Below are positions 1 through 5,499 of a stretch of DNA of 7,820 nt, piece after piece. The notes under the pieces are model-generated. The model was not told where the DNA came from. It did no database searches and saw only the letters and a program-made list of their open reading frames with translations. Positions within the stretch are counted from its first letter, which is position 1; the number at the start of each line of letters is the position of its first letter. This DNA is from Candidatus Puniceispirillum sp. Its GTDB lineage: Bacteria; Pseudomonadota; Alphaproteobacteria; Puniceispirillales; Puniceispirillaceae. The stretch lies in contig JABJBD010000087.1 in the NCBI GenBank assembly GCA_018668795.1, positions 1 through 7,820 of the forward strand, read 5' to 3'. The position numbers were made by a program, and so were the translations under genes.

Positions 1-359
1 ATATTGTCAGGTGATTTAATGAAAGCCATGCGGCCATCACGCGGTGGACGGTTAATGGTGACACCGTTATCAACCAACTTCTGGCAGGTGGCGTAGATAT
101 CATCAACCTTATAGGCAAGATGGCCAAAATTACGGCCAAAATCATAATCTTCAGGATCCCAATTATACGTCAGCTCAAGTTCGGGCGCGGCTTCGGCGCG
201 GCTTCGATCTTGGTCTTTTGGGGCGGCCAGAAACACCAACGTAAAGCGGCCAGCTTCAAAGTCTTTGCGGCGCATCTCGACAAGGCCGAATTTATGGCAG
301 TAGAAATCTAGCGACGCATCTAGGTCTTTAACCCGAACCATTGTGTGAACAAAGCGCAT
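1..359 (-). CDS. gloA: Lactoylglutathione lyase (glyoxalase I), 3' end outside window
   Basis: Glyoxalase I isomerises the hemithioacetal of methylglyoxal and glutathione to S-lactoylglutathione in the cytosol. The 119 visible codons align from end to end with the short E. coli-type GloA: MRFVHTMVRV at the start, SLDFY at 16-20, ELTYNW at 62-67, NFGHLAY at 77-83 and RPPRDG near 104-109. Three of the four metal ligands expected for this VOC-fold enzyme are visible (H5, E62, H80). The fourth, a C-terminal Glu, lies past the left edge. The ATG at 359 is chosen because AGGAG (minus strand, 372-368) sits 8 bases upstream and because homology begins at residue 1. The ATG overlaps the stop of a 19-codon frame as TAATG. 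The gene is downstream of, and co-directional with, the HAD phosphatase, about 90 bases away. It is general detoxification and not obviously part of the peptidoglycan theme. Confidence 0.93.
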   Translation of the reverse strand, partial: MRFVHTMVRVKDLDASLDFYCHKFGLVEMRRKDFEAGRFTLVFLAAPKDQDRSRAEAAPELELTYNWDPEDYDFGRNFGHLAYKVDDIYATCQKLVDNGVTINRPPRDGRMAFIKSPDN

Positions 360-418
360 TACATTATCTCCTGCGGCACATGTTGTTGAACATAATCATA
401 GGCGGTGCGCGCCCCCAC
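359..418 (-). other. 19-codon open frame ending in TAATG overlap with gloA
   Basis: On the minus strand a frame opens after a TAG at 424-422. It can start at GTG (418) and reads VGARTAYDYV then QQHVPQEIM before TAA at 361-359, sharing its last base with the gloA ATG. This is the classic geometry of translational coupling. No ribosome-binding site is visible before the GTG. I recognise no family. It could be a leader peptide, the tail of a decayed gene, or chance. Confidence 0.2.
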
Positions 419-449
419 TGTCTATGCTTGGCGATGCTTTGCAAGGTAA

Positions 450-1121
450 TTATGCAAGCTTTATCCCAATCATGGCGGCACCTGCCTGAAGGTTGGGTGC
501 AATCTGGTGATGTGGTGGATTAGCTGGGCGCATGGCAGGCGCCAGATCGGGAACCTGTATCACACGAATGCCAGCCGCGATGGCGGCATTGGTTCCATTT
601 TCAGAATCTTCAAACGCTATGCAGTCTTGCGGATTGATGCCTAGTTTGGCCGCCGCATCAAGATACACATCGGGGGCAGGCTTGCCATGAGATACTTCAT
701 CGCCGCCAGTTAGATGCTGAATGAATTGCCAAAGGCCAGCTTTTTCCAGTGTGATCCGCGCACGCGACCCTGATGATGATGTGGCAACCGCCACGGGCAT
801 GTTAATTGCGTGCAAATGTGCCAACAACTGATACGCCCCATCCTTGACGGGCACATCATCGGCAAACAGGGCGCGATAGGCAAGCAACCACTCATTTTTA
901 AAAGCTACCGGATCAAGTGATGCGGGCAGAATGCCACGTAGAATCCCAAGCCCGGTGACATGATTCAAACCGATCATCTGCCGGTAATCTTCCATTGTCA
1001 CGCTGACATCATATGCGGATGCTGTACTGCAAAAACTTTCATATGACAGGCGCTCGGAATCAATTAAAAGCCCGTCCATATCGAACAGAATACCGTGAAA
1101 GGAAAATTCGGAATTGGACAT
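450..1121 (-). CDS. HAD superfamily IA phosphatase, YniC/beta-phosphoglucomutase-like
   Basis: A 223-residue cytosolic phosphatase or phosphomutase of the haloacid dehalogenase superfamily. All four HAD motifs are visible: motif I FDMDGLLIDSE (13-23, nucleophile D14 and acid/base D16), motif II VATSSS (112-117), motif III lysine in HGKPAPD (K147), and motif IV FEDSENG (170-176). The helical cap between residues about 20 and 90 marks subfamily IA. DMDGLLIDSE and FEDSENG resemble sugar-phosphate phosphatases such as E. coli YniC, and beta-phosphoglucomutases, more than phosphoglycolate phosphatase. The ATG at 1121 has AAGGGG (minus, 1133-1128) 6 bases upstream and puts motif I at the usual distance. 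A longer in-frame ATG at 1265 would add 48 residues without homology and overlap the divergent promoter region. It is divergent from the amidase gene and probably co-transcribed with gloA. The substrate is unknown; hexose or amino-sugar 6-phosphates are reasonable guesses. Confidence 0.88.
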   Translation of the reverse strand: MSNSEFSFHGILFDMDGLLIDSERLSYESFCSTASAYDVSVTMEDYRQMIGLNHVTGLGILRGILPASLDPVAFKNEWLLAYRALFADDVPVKDGAYQLLAHLHAINMPVAVATSSSGSRARITLEKAGLWQFIQHLTGGDEVSHGKPAPDVYLDAAAKLGINPQDCIAFEDSENGTNAAIAAGIRVIQVPDLAPAMRPANPPHHQIAPNLQAGAAMIGIKLA

Positions 1122-1284
1122 AAATGGCCCCTTGGAAAATACACAACATTCTGCCTTGCTAGCGGAAGCGAAGAAAGCAAAAACTTTGCTATTGGCGTCT
1201 AACAGTTTATGGCATGCTCTAATAATGTCAGATATGGACATAGCATAACTTTGCACGCATGCCACATTTATGGAGATAAGCTCT
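1122..1284. promoter_or_regulatory. Divergent intergenic region with nested inverted repeats
   Basis: This 163-base gap separates the HAD gene (minus) from the amidase gene (plus) and must hold both promoters. Three symmetric elements are visible. One is a compact hairpin AGCAAA-AAC-TTTGCT at 1176-1190. The second is an 8-base inverted repeat, TGGCATGC (1210-1217) and GCATGCCA (1257-1264). The third lies inside the second: ATGTC-N7-GACAT at 1225-1241. The amidase ribosome-binding site TGGAG (1271-1275) lies just after the right outer arm. The nested symmetry suggests an operator or a 5'-leader hairpin. I could not define convincing -35/-10 boxes. Confidence 0.4.
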
Positions 1285-1713
1285 ATGCCGACAGCCCTAA
1301 TAGCTGAAAATATAAGCCATCTTGTTGTGCATTGTGCCGATACGCCAGACGATGAAGCCCTCGACGCCTGTGCAATCCATGAAATGCATCTGGGTTTTGG
1401 CTGGCATGGTATTGGTTATCATTGGGTGATTTGCCGTGATGGCACATTGCAAAACGGGCGCCCCGAATATTGGGTTGGCGCCCATGTCAAAGGTCATAAT
1501 GACATCAGCCTTGGCGTCTGCCTTATTGGGCGCCAGCATTTCACCGATGCGCAGATGCAGACACTTAAAACCCTGCTTATGCGGTGGCGGGCGGAACATC
1601 CGGCTGCCGAAATATGTGGTCATTGCGATTTTGATTATACTGAAAAAACCTGCCCCAATTTTGATGTTGCCGCATGGTGTGCAAAACACAATATTGCGGC
1701 CAAAGCGGGCTAG
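1285..1713 (+). CDS. Cytosolic zinc N-acetylmuramoyl-L-alanine amidase (Amidase_2, T7 lysozyme/AmpD-like)
   Basis: Cleaves the amide bond between MurNAc (or anhydroMurNAc) and L-Ala of peptidoglycan fragments. The 142-residue protein is one Amidase_2/PGRP-fold domain. Zinc ligands are expected at H16 (VVHCADT), H113 (GHCDF) and C123 (KTCPNFD). The catalytic Tyr and Lys known from T7 lysozyme appear as Y45 in GIGYHWVI and K121 in EKTCPNF. WVGAHVKGHN (63-72) followed by SLGVCLIG is also typical. There is no signal peptide, so it should act in the cytosol like AmpD, although its compact layout resembles T7 lysozyme more than enterobacterial AmpD. The ATG at 1285 is preferred because TGGAG ends 9 bases upstream. 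An ATG at 1270 would add five residues and has no such site. It is followed 3 bases later by the NlpC/P60 gene, so the two look translationally linked. No phage genes surround it, which argues against an endolysin. Confidence 0.9.
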   Translation: MPTALIAENISHLVVHCADTPDDEALDACAIHEMHLGFGWHGIGYHWVICRDGTLQNGRPEYWVGAHVKGHNDISLGVCLIGRQHFTDAQMQTLKTLLMRWRAEHPAAEICGHCDFDYTEKTCPNFDVAAWCAKHNIAAKAG

Positions 1714-1716
1714 ATC

Positions 1717-2526
1717 ATGGCGCAGACTGACAATGCCCACATTGCCTATACCAAGATGCAGGTCAGTTTGCCATCTATCGGATTATATGATGCGCCACGC
1801 GATGATGCTGGTCTGGATACGCAATGTCTGTTTGGCGAAGGTTTTACTGTTACAGGCCAAAAAGGTGATTTCTATCACGGTAAGCTATCGACTGATGGCT
1901 ATGAGGGCTATGTGCCAAAGGTGGGGCTAACACCGTACATGACAGATGCAACACATCGGGTGATTGTGCCTCGTTCACTTGTGACACGCCGTGCTGACAT
2001 CAAAAGCGGTATGATGTTTGGCTTGTCCCTTGGTGCCCAGGTGACTGTGCTTGATAATGCTGATCTAACCACCGCTAGCCAAACCGCGCATATTCTAACC
2101 CCGCAAGGCGATGGCTTTATGCCATGGCGGCATCTGGTGCCGCGCGATCATGTGGTTGCTGACTGGGTGGCAATTGCCGAGTCACTGCTGGGTACGCCTT
2201 ACGGGTGGGGTGGCCGTGATAGTGGCGGACTGGATTGTTCGGCGCTGGTGCAATTGGCTTTGCAGACAGTAGGCGTCTTTGCGCCACGTGATAGCGGCCC
2301 ACAGGCGGCCAATTTGGGTAACCCGATTGCCGATGATGCCTTGCTCAAGCGGGGCGATCTGATTTTTTGGAAAGGACATGTTGGCATTATGCAGGACGCA
2401 GTTAACCTGCTTCACGCTAACGCATATCACATGCAGGTAGCTTCCGAAAACTTACGCAACGCCATGCCGCGCATTGCGCAAGAGGCTGGTGATGTTACGA
2501 CCCGCCGAAGGATTCTGCCTATCTAA
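1717..2526 (+). CDS. NlpC/P60 cysteine endopeptidase with N-terminal SH3-like region (YkfC-like)
   Basis: A 269-residue cysteine peptidase of the C40 family, which hydrolyses gamma-D-Glu-diamino-acid bonds in cell-wall peptides. The C-terminal catalytic domain (about 148-269) has GTPYGWGG (159-166), GLDCSALVQ with nucleophile C174, RGDLIFWKGHVGIM with H221, and a third polar residue, probably H233, in LLHANAYH. The first ~140 residues contain two beta-rich, SH3b-like stretches (about 15-70 and 80-142). This is the layout of Bacillus YkfC, which needs a free N-terminal L-Ala. No signal peptide is visible, so a cytosolic role on recycled peptides is likely. It begins 3 bases after the amidase stop with no good ribosome-binding site of its own, which suggests coupling. 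The amidase would free the peptide N-terminus that this enzyme needs. Its stop overlaps the end of the convergent ampG by 4 bases. Confidence 0.88.
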   Translation: MAQTDNAHIAYTKMQVSLPSIGLYDAPRDDAGLDTQCLFGEGFTVTGQKGDFYHGKLSTDGYEGYVPKVGLTPYMTDATHRVIVPRSLVTRRADIKSGMMFGLSLGAQVTVLDNADLTTASQTAHILTPQGDGFMPWRHLVPRDHVVADWVAIAESLLGTPYGWGGRDSGGLDCSALVQLALQTVGVFAPRDSGPQAANLGNPIADDALLKRGDLIFWKGHVGIMQDAVNLLHANAYHMQVASENLRNAMPRIAQEAGDVTTRRRILPI

Positions 2527-3887
2527 CCTTTGCCAAGTGATATGCGGTTGCGCAGGTACCACAGCAACAGCAATGATGGTATGACCATAAGAGCCGTTAT
2601 CACAAAGAACGTGCCCCAATCGCCATCCAGCCAGTCAACCATGACACCTGAGGAAGATGCCAATGTTGTGCGTCCCATCGTCCCGATAGAGGCCAGCAAG
2701 GCATATTGCGTGGCTGTATAGGTGCGATCGACCAGCAACGAAATAAAGGCAACAAAGGCAACTGTCGCAAAGGCGGCGGCAATGTCATCAAGCAGAACAG
2801 CAACGGCAAACAGCAACTCTGATTTGCCACTCCACGCCAGAATCGAAAACATGACATTCGTTGCGGCCATGGCAATACCTGCAATGAAAAGGGCGCGTAT
2901 TGAACCTGACCGGATTGCAAAATAACCACCCAGCAAGGTAAAGCTGATCGTGGTGATCCAGCCTAGGCCTTTTGAATAGATAGCGATCTGGGATTTTGAA
3001 AAGCCGATTTCCTTATAGAAAACCAGTGACATTTTGCCCATAAAGGCTTCGCCGATTTTGAACAGGAAGATAAAGCTCAAGATACCGATGCCAATCGCAA
3101 TACCATTCTTTTTGAAAAAGCTGGTCAATGGACCAAGAACAGCGCTGGAGAAAAACGCAATAATTTGTGAAATAGGATTGTTGCCACCAACACGGCTTGC
3201 AATCGCGGCCTGTGCTTCGGCTTGGGCTTTGATACGTTCGTCCGAACTTTCCTCGGGAATGAACAGCAAAGCTATATTGGTAAGCAGAATGATCGCCAGA
3301 AGCACAAGAAAGGTCAGTTGCCAGTAATTGACATGTCCCAGTGTCTCAAAATAATCAGCAGTAAATAATGTAATCATACCGCCGATCTTATAGCCTGACC
3401 ACCAGCCAGCCACCGCTACCGCAGCGCCTGCGGCCATCGCGCCACGTTCATCATGGCCGATTTGCTCAATCCGCAGGGCGTCGATGGTAATATCTTGCGA
3501 TGCTGACGAGATGGCAATCAGCAAACCAAAGGCCATAACCCACCATATATCTGCCGCCGGACTTAGATTGCTCCATGCCAGAACCGAGATAAAAATAACC
3601 GCCTGAAGCGAAATGATCCATGCTTTGCGATGCCCGATACGCGCGGTCAGAACGGGAATGCGGATCCGGTCAATCAATGGTGCCCATAGAAAGTTAATCG
3701 CATAGACGCTGAAAATCAGACCCGCCCAGCCGATTGCTGAACGGCTCAAACCATCTTCTTTCAACCACAAAGACAGCGATGATCCGATAAGAACCCACGG
3801 AAAGCCGCTTATCGCGCCAAGCAGAAGAATGCGAAGCATCCGTTTGTCAAAATATACGCTTAAGGATGCTTTTTCCGAACCATTCAT
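2523..3887 (-). CDS. ampG: Muropeptide MFS permease AmpG
   Basis: An inner-membrane major facilitator carrier that imports GlcNAc-anhydroMurNAc and its peptides from the periplasm. The 454-residue protein has many hydrophobic segments (for example 18-40, 53-71, 90-108, 114-128, 152-176, 189-210, 262-278, 307-325, 332-352, 358-386, 425-445) with a charged central loop at about 211-236. AmpG hallmarks are GFPWVLIGSSLSLWL (28-42), the NFLWAPLIDR stretch (65-74), SASQDITIDA (128-137), KIGEAFMGKMSLVF (277-290) and TATQYALLASIGTMGR (391-406). The ATG at 3887 has AGGGGA (minus, 3900-3895) 7 bases upstream. It is transcribed alone, divergently from the YkuD gene and convergently with the NlpC/P60 gene. 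It is the entry point of the pathway encoded around it. A direct repeat lies in its 5' leader. The family assignment is firm; substrate range is inferred from the family and context. Confidence 0.93.
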   Translation of the reverse strand: MNGSEKASLSVYFDKRMLRILLLGAISGFPWVLIGSSLSLWLKEDGLSRSAIGWAGLIFSVYAINFLWAPLIDRIRIPVLTARIGHRKAWIISLQAVIFISVLAWSNLSPAADIWWVMAFGLLIAISSASQDITIDALRIEQIGHDERGAMAAGAAVAVAGWWSGYKIGGMITLFTADYFETLGHVNYWQLTFLVLLAIILLTNIALLFIPEESSDERIKAQAEAQAAIASRVGGNNPISQIIAFFSSAVLGPLTSFFKKNGIAIGIGILSFIFLFKIGEAFMGKMSLVFYKEIGFSKSQIAIYSKGLGWITTISFTLLGGYFAIRSGSIRALFIAGIAMAATNVMFSILAWSGKSELLFAVAVLLDDIAAAFATVAFVAFISLLVDRTYTATQYALLASIGTMGRTTLASSSGVMVDWLDGDWGTFFVITALMVIPSLLLLWYLRNRISLGKG

Positions 3888-4067
3888 AATAACGTCCCCT
3901 ATCTTGGCTTTTGCTGTCTTGGCTTTGATATTCCGTTTAATGCACTTTTTCTAAAATAACCCTACATCCAAAAGTGACTAGGCAAAAGGTTTATTCAAAG
4001 TGCCTTTTTTCAGATAATGTGACAGCCAACGTCTTTTATCATTGTGATTGAACAGGGGGGCATTGCT
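3888..4067. promoter_or_regulatory. Divergent ampG / YkuD-gene intergenic region
   Basis: This 180-base gap must hold the promoters of both outward-facing genes. A direct repeat lies next to the ampG ribosome-binding site (separate entry). A possible plus-strand promoter is TTTATT (3990-3995), a 17-base spacer and GATAAT (4013-4018), upstream of the YkuD gene. The -35 box is poor and the -10 box good. A short AGGCA...TGCCT pair before six T residues (3980-4010) looks like a weak terminator but has no gene end to serve. No RNA gene is recognisable here. Confidence 0.3.
3902..3926. repeat. Direct repeat TCTTGGCTTT, 15-base period, in the ampG leader
   Basis: Two identical 10-base copies, at 3902-3911 and 3917-3926, separated by 5 bases. 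On the ampG-coding strand they read AAAGCCAAGA twice. The nearer copy is immediately upstream of the AGGGGA ribosome-binding site of ampG. The arrangement could be a pair of half-sites for a regulator or just local slippage. The repeats are seen directly; any function is a guess. Confidence 0.6.
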
Positions 4068-4595
4068 GTGCATAGCTGGCGCGTAAAGCAAACCGAAACT
4101 GGCGCCTATCAGCTTGATACAGGTGACCTGCTGTTTGATTGTATAATTGGCAAGGCAGGTATGATTGATGCGGCGGCCAAGCGCGAAGGCGATATGGCAA
4201 CGCCGCAAGGCACCATGCCTATTCGCGCAGTTTATTATCGTGCTGATCGCGTTGATGTGCCAATTTTGCCGTTCCCAGCCTATCCGATCACGCCATCATG
4301 TGGCTGGTGTGATGCGCCTGATCATCCCGCATATAACCGGCATGTTGATTTGGCTCTGAATGCGCCGTTCAGTGCCAGCCATGAGGTGATGTGGCGCGAT
4401 GATACGGCCTATGACATTGTTGTTGAACTTGGCTTTAACGATGCGCCGGTAATAGCCGGACGCGGCAGTGCCATTTTCATGCATTGTATAGCACCAGGCA
4501 AAACCCATACGGCTGGCTGTGTGGCGTTGGCACATGCTGATCTGCTGGCCTTGCTGGCAATAGCGACCCCCGATCAAAGCTTGATGATCGCCTAA
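4068..4595 (+). CDS. Signal-less YkuD-domain protein, probable cytosolic L,D-carboxypeptidase
   Basis: A 175-residue single YkuD domain of the COG3786 type. Family marks are GKAGM then KREGDMATPQGTMP (38-51), PSCGWCDAPDHPAYNRHV (76-93) and the catalytic stretch IFMHCIAPGKTHTAGCVAL (136-154), with H139 and nucleophile C151. The usual SHGC before the cysteine reads TAGC. YkuD enzymes are mostly periplasmic L,D-transpeptidases, but this one has no signal peptide or membrane anchor. Acinetobacter baumannii ElsL is a known precedent for a cytosolic YkuD enzyme that removes D-Ala from recycled tetrapeptides. Placement between ampG and murQ makes that role likely here. The GTG at 4068 is chosen because AGGGGGG (4054-4060) sits 7 bases upstream; a GTG at 4044 would add eight residues without such a site. 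It is convergent with murQ across 14 bases. Confidence 0.82.
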   Translation: MHSWRVKQTETGAYQLDTGDLLFDCIIGKAGMIDAAAKREGDMATPQGTMPIRAVYYRADRVDVPILPFPAYPITPSCGWCDAPDHPAYNRHVDLALNAPFSASHEVMWRDDTAYDIVVELGFNDAPVIAGRGSAIFMHCIAPGKTHTAGCVALAHADLLALLAIATPDQSLMIA

Positions 4596-4609
4596 TGTTG
4601 GTTGGGGCT

Positions 4610-5434
4610 TTACGACGTTTGATTTTTTGACGCTTTATCCAGTGCCGCATCAATCAGCTTTTTGCGCGCGCGTAACTTGGCGTTGGTCGGCACCATTTTT
4701 GCCATCAGGCCATCTTTGACAAATCCCATCTGCACCATAATCAGATTAGACATCATGTTGAGACAGATTTTCTGGGCTGTACCTGCTTTCAACCTTGTCG
4801 ATCCGGCGATCGCCTCACTGCCAGTTGCCAGCAAAATGGCATGTTCGGCCACCGCCAGCAGGCGCGTGTCGGCATTATTGGCAATCCCGATGGTCAGCGC
4901 ACCTGCCGTGCGCGCCTGTTCCAGAACCTCGCAGGTAAAGGGCGTGATGCCACTGGCGGCAAGGCCAATCACAACGTCATCCTTGCCGATTTCAGATTTT
5001 TCCACATCTTTGGCGGCGGATATTTTGTCATCTTCGGCATTTTCAACAGCGCGTAACAAGGCGTCGTTTCCGCCCGCAATCACAAAGCCAACACGTTCGC
5101 GCGGCCAGTTAAAGGTTGGGAATAATTCCACGCCATCCTGAACGCCAATGCGGGCTGATGTGCCAGCCCCTGCATAAATCAAACGCCCCGTGTCACTGTC
5201 CGAAAGCTGTCTATAGGCCGCCATGCCGGCCGCTTCGATTTGATCTAGCGCACCTCTTAGCGTAGCTATAGCTTCTGCCTGATTATCCAGCATCAACGCC
5301 AAAGCCGCGTTCGGACTCATCTTGTCAATCGGAAGTGAGCCAGCAGCAATATTTTCGGTTGCCAGCGTTTCTGACGATACATCCGTTACGGATTTATGAA
5401 CTCTGGCTTTTTGGGGTGTATTTGTTTTGTCCAT
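4610..5434 (-). CDS. murQ: N-acetylmuramic acid 6-phosphate etherase MurQ, short C-terminus
   Basis: Cleaves the lactyl ether of MurNAc-6-phosphate to give GlcNAc-6-phosphate and D-lactate in the cytosol. The 274-residue SIS-fold protein has TENIA near 26-30, GRLIYAGAGTSARIGVQDG (83-101), ELFPTFNWP (103-111), FVIAGG (117-122), VENAEDD (130-136), LAASGITP (158-165) and AGSTRLKAGTAQK (210-222). The two catalytic acids described for E. coli MurQ (E83, E114) correspond to E103 and E134. Two things are unusual. GTSAR replaces the common GTSGR, and the protein stops about 19 residues after TNAKL, roughly 40 residues earlier than E. coli MurQ, so the C-terminal helical part is missing. The N-terminus is about 20 residues longer than in E. 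coli. The ATG at 5434 has no strong ribosome-binding site but no better start is seen. It is divergent from anmK, which makes its substrate. Confidence 0.93.
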   Translation of the reverse strand: MDKTNTPQKARVHKSVTDVSSETLATENIAAGSLPIDKMSPNAALALMLDNQAEAIATLRGALDQIEAAGMAAYRQLSDSDTGRLIYAGAGTSARIGVQDGVELFPTFNWPRERVGFVIAGGNDALLRAVENAEDDKISAAKDVEKSEIGKDDVVIGLAASGITPFTCEVLEQARTAGALTIGIANNADTRLLAVAEHAILLATGSEAIAGSTRLKAGTAQKICLNMMSNLIMVQMGFVKDGLMAKMVPTNAKLRARKKLIDAALDKASKNQTS

Positions 5435-5499
5435 ACTGCGATCATAGGCATGATAGAGTCGTCTGAGAAGATATAAGATAACGAAACAGGCAACAGAGC
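5435..5499. promoter_or_regulatory. 65-base divergent murQ/anmK promoter region
   Basis: This short gap must carry both promoters for two consecutive pathway steps. A perfect inverted repeat, ATCAT-aggc-ATGAT (5441-5454), lies 7 bases upstream of the murQ start and could be an operator. TATAAGATAAC at 5472-5482 contains two -10-like hexamers for anmK, but no matching -35 box is clear. Neither gene has a strong Shine-Dalgarno site; anmK has only a weak AGG about 9 bases upstream. Confidence 0.4.

Noticed and set aside
184..205. Tandem duplication of an 11-base unit (GGCGCGGCTTC twice) inside gloA
   Set aside because: It encodes an Ala/Glu-rich loop of normal length for alphaproteobacterial glyoxalase I and does not disturb the frame; probably composition bias.
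1122..1265. 48-codon in-frame N-terminal extension of the HAD protein from an ATG at 1265
   Set aside because: The ATG at 1121 has a good AAGGGG site 6 bases upstream, HAD motif I begins at the normal distance from it, and the extension shows no family similarity and would cover the divergent promoter region.
1297..1740. Long open frame antisense to the amidase gene
   Set aside because: A shadow of the real gene: no recognisable domain, no ribosome-binding site, while the plus-strand frame has all amidase catalytic residues.
1285..2526. Amidase plus NlpC/P60 as a phage lysis module
   Set aside because: No holin, spanin or structural phage gene is nearby, codon use looks like the neighbours, and the context is peptidoglycan recycling.
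3980..4010. Terminator-like AGGCA...TGCCT stem followed by six T residues
   Set aside because: The stem is only 5 base pairs with a long loop, and no plus-strand gene ends upstream of it.
3978..4208. 76-codon minus-strand frame across the ampG/YkuD intergenic region
   Set aside because: It overlaps the start of the YkuD gene, has no family similarity and no ribosome-binding site.
4573..4590. Palindrome-like ATCAAAGCTTGAT near the YkuD gene's 3' end as a terminator
   Set aside because: Arms are 5 bases, there is no U-tract, and it lies within the coding sequence.
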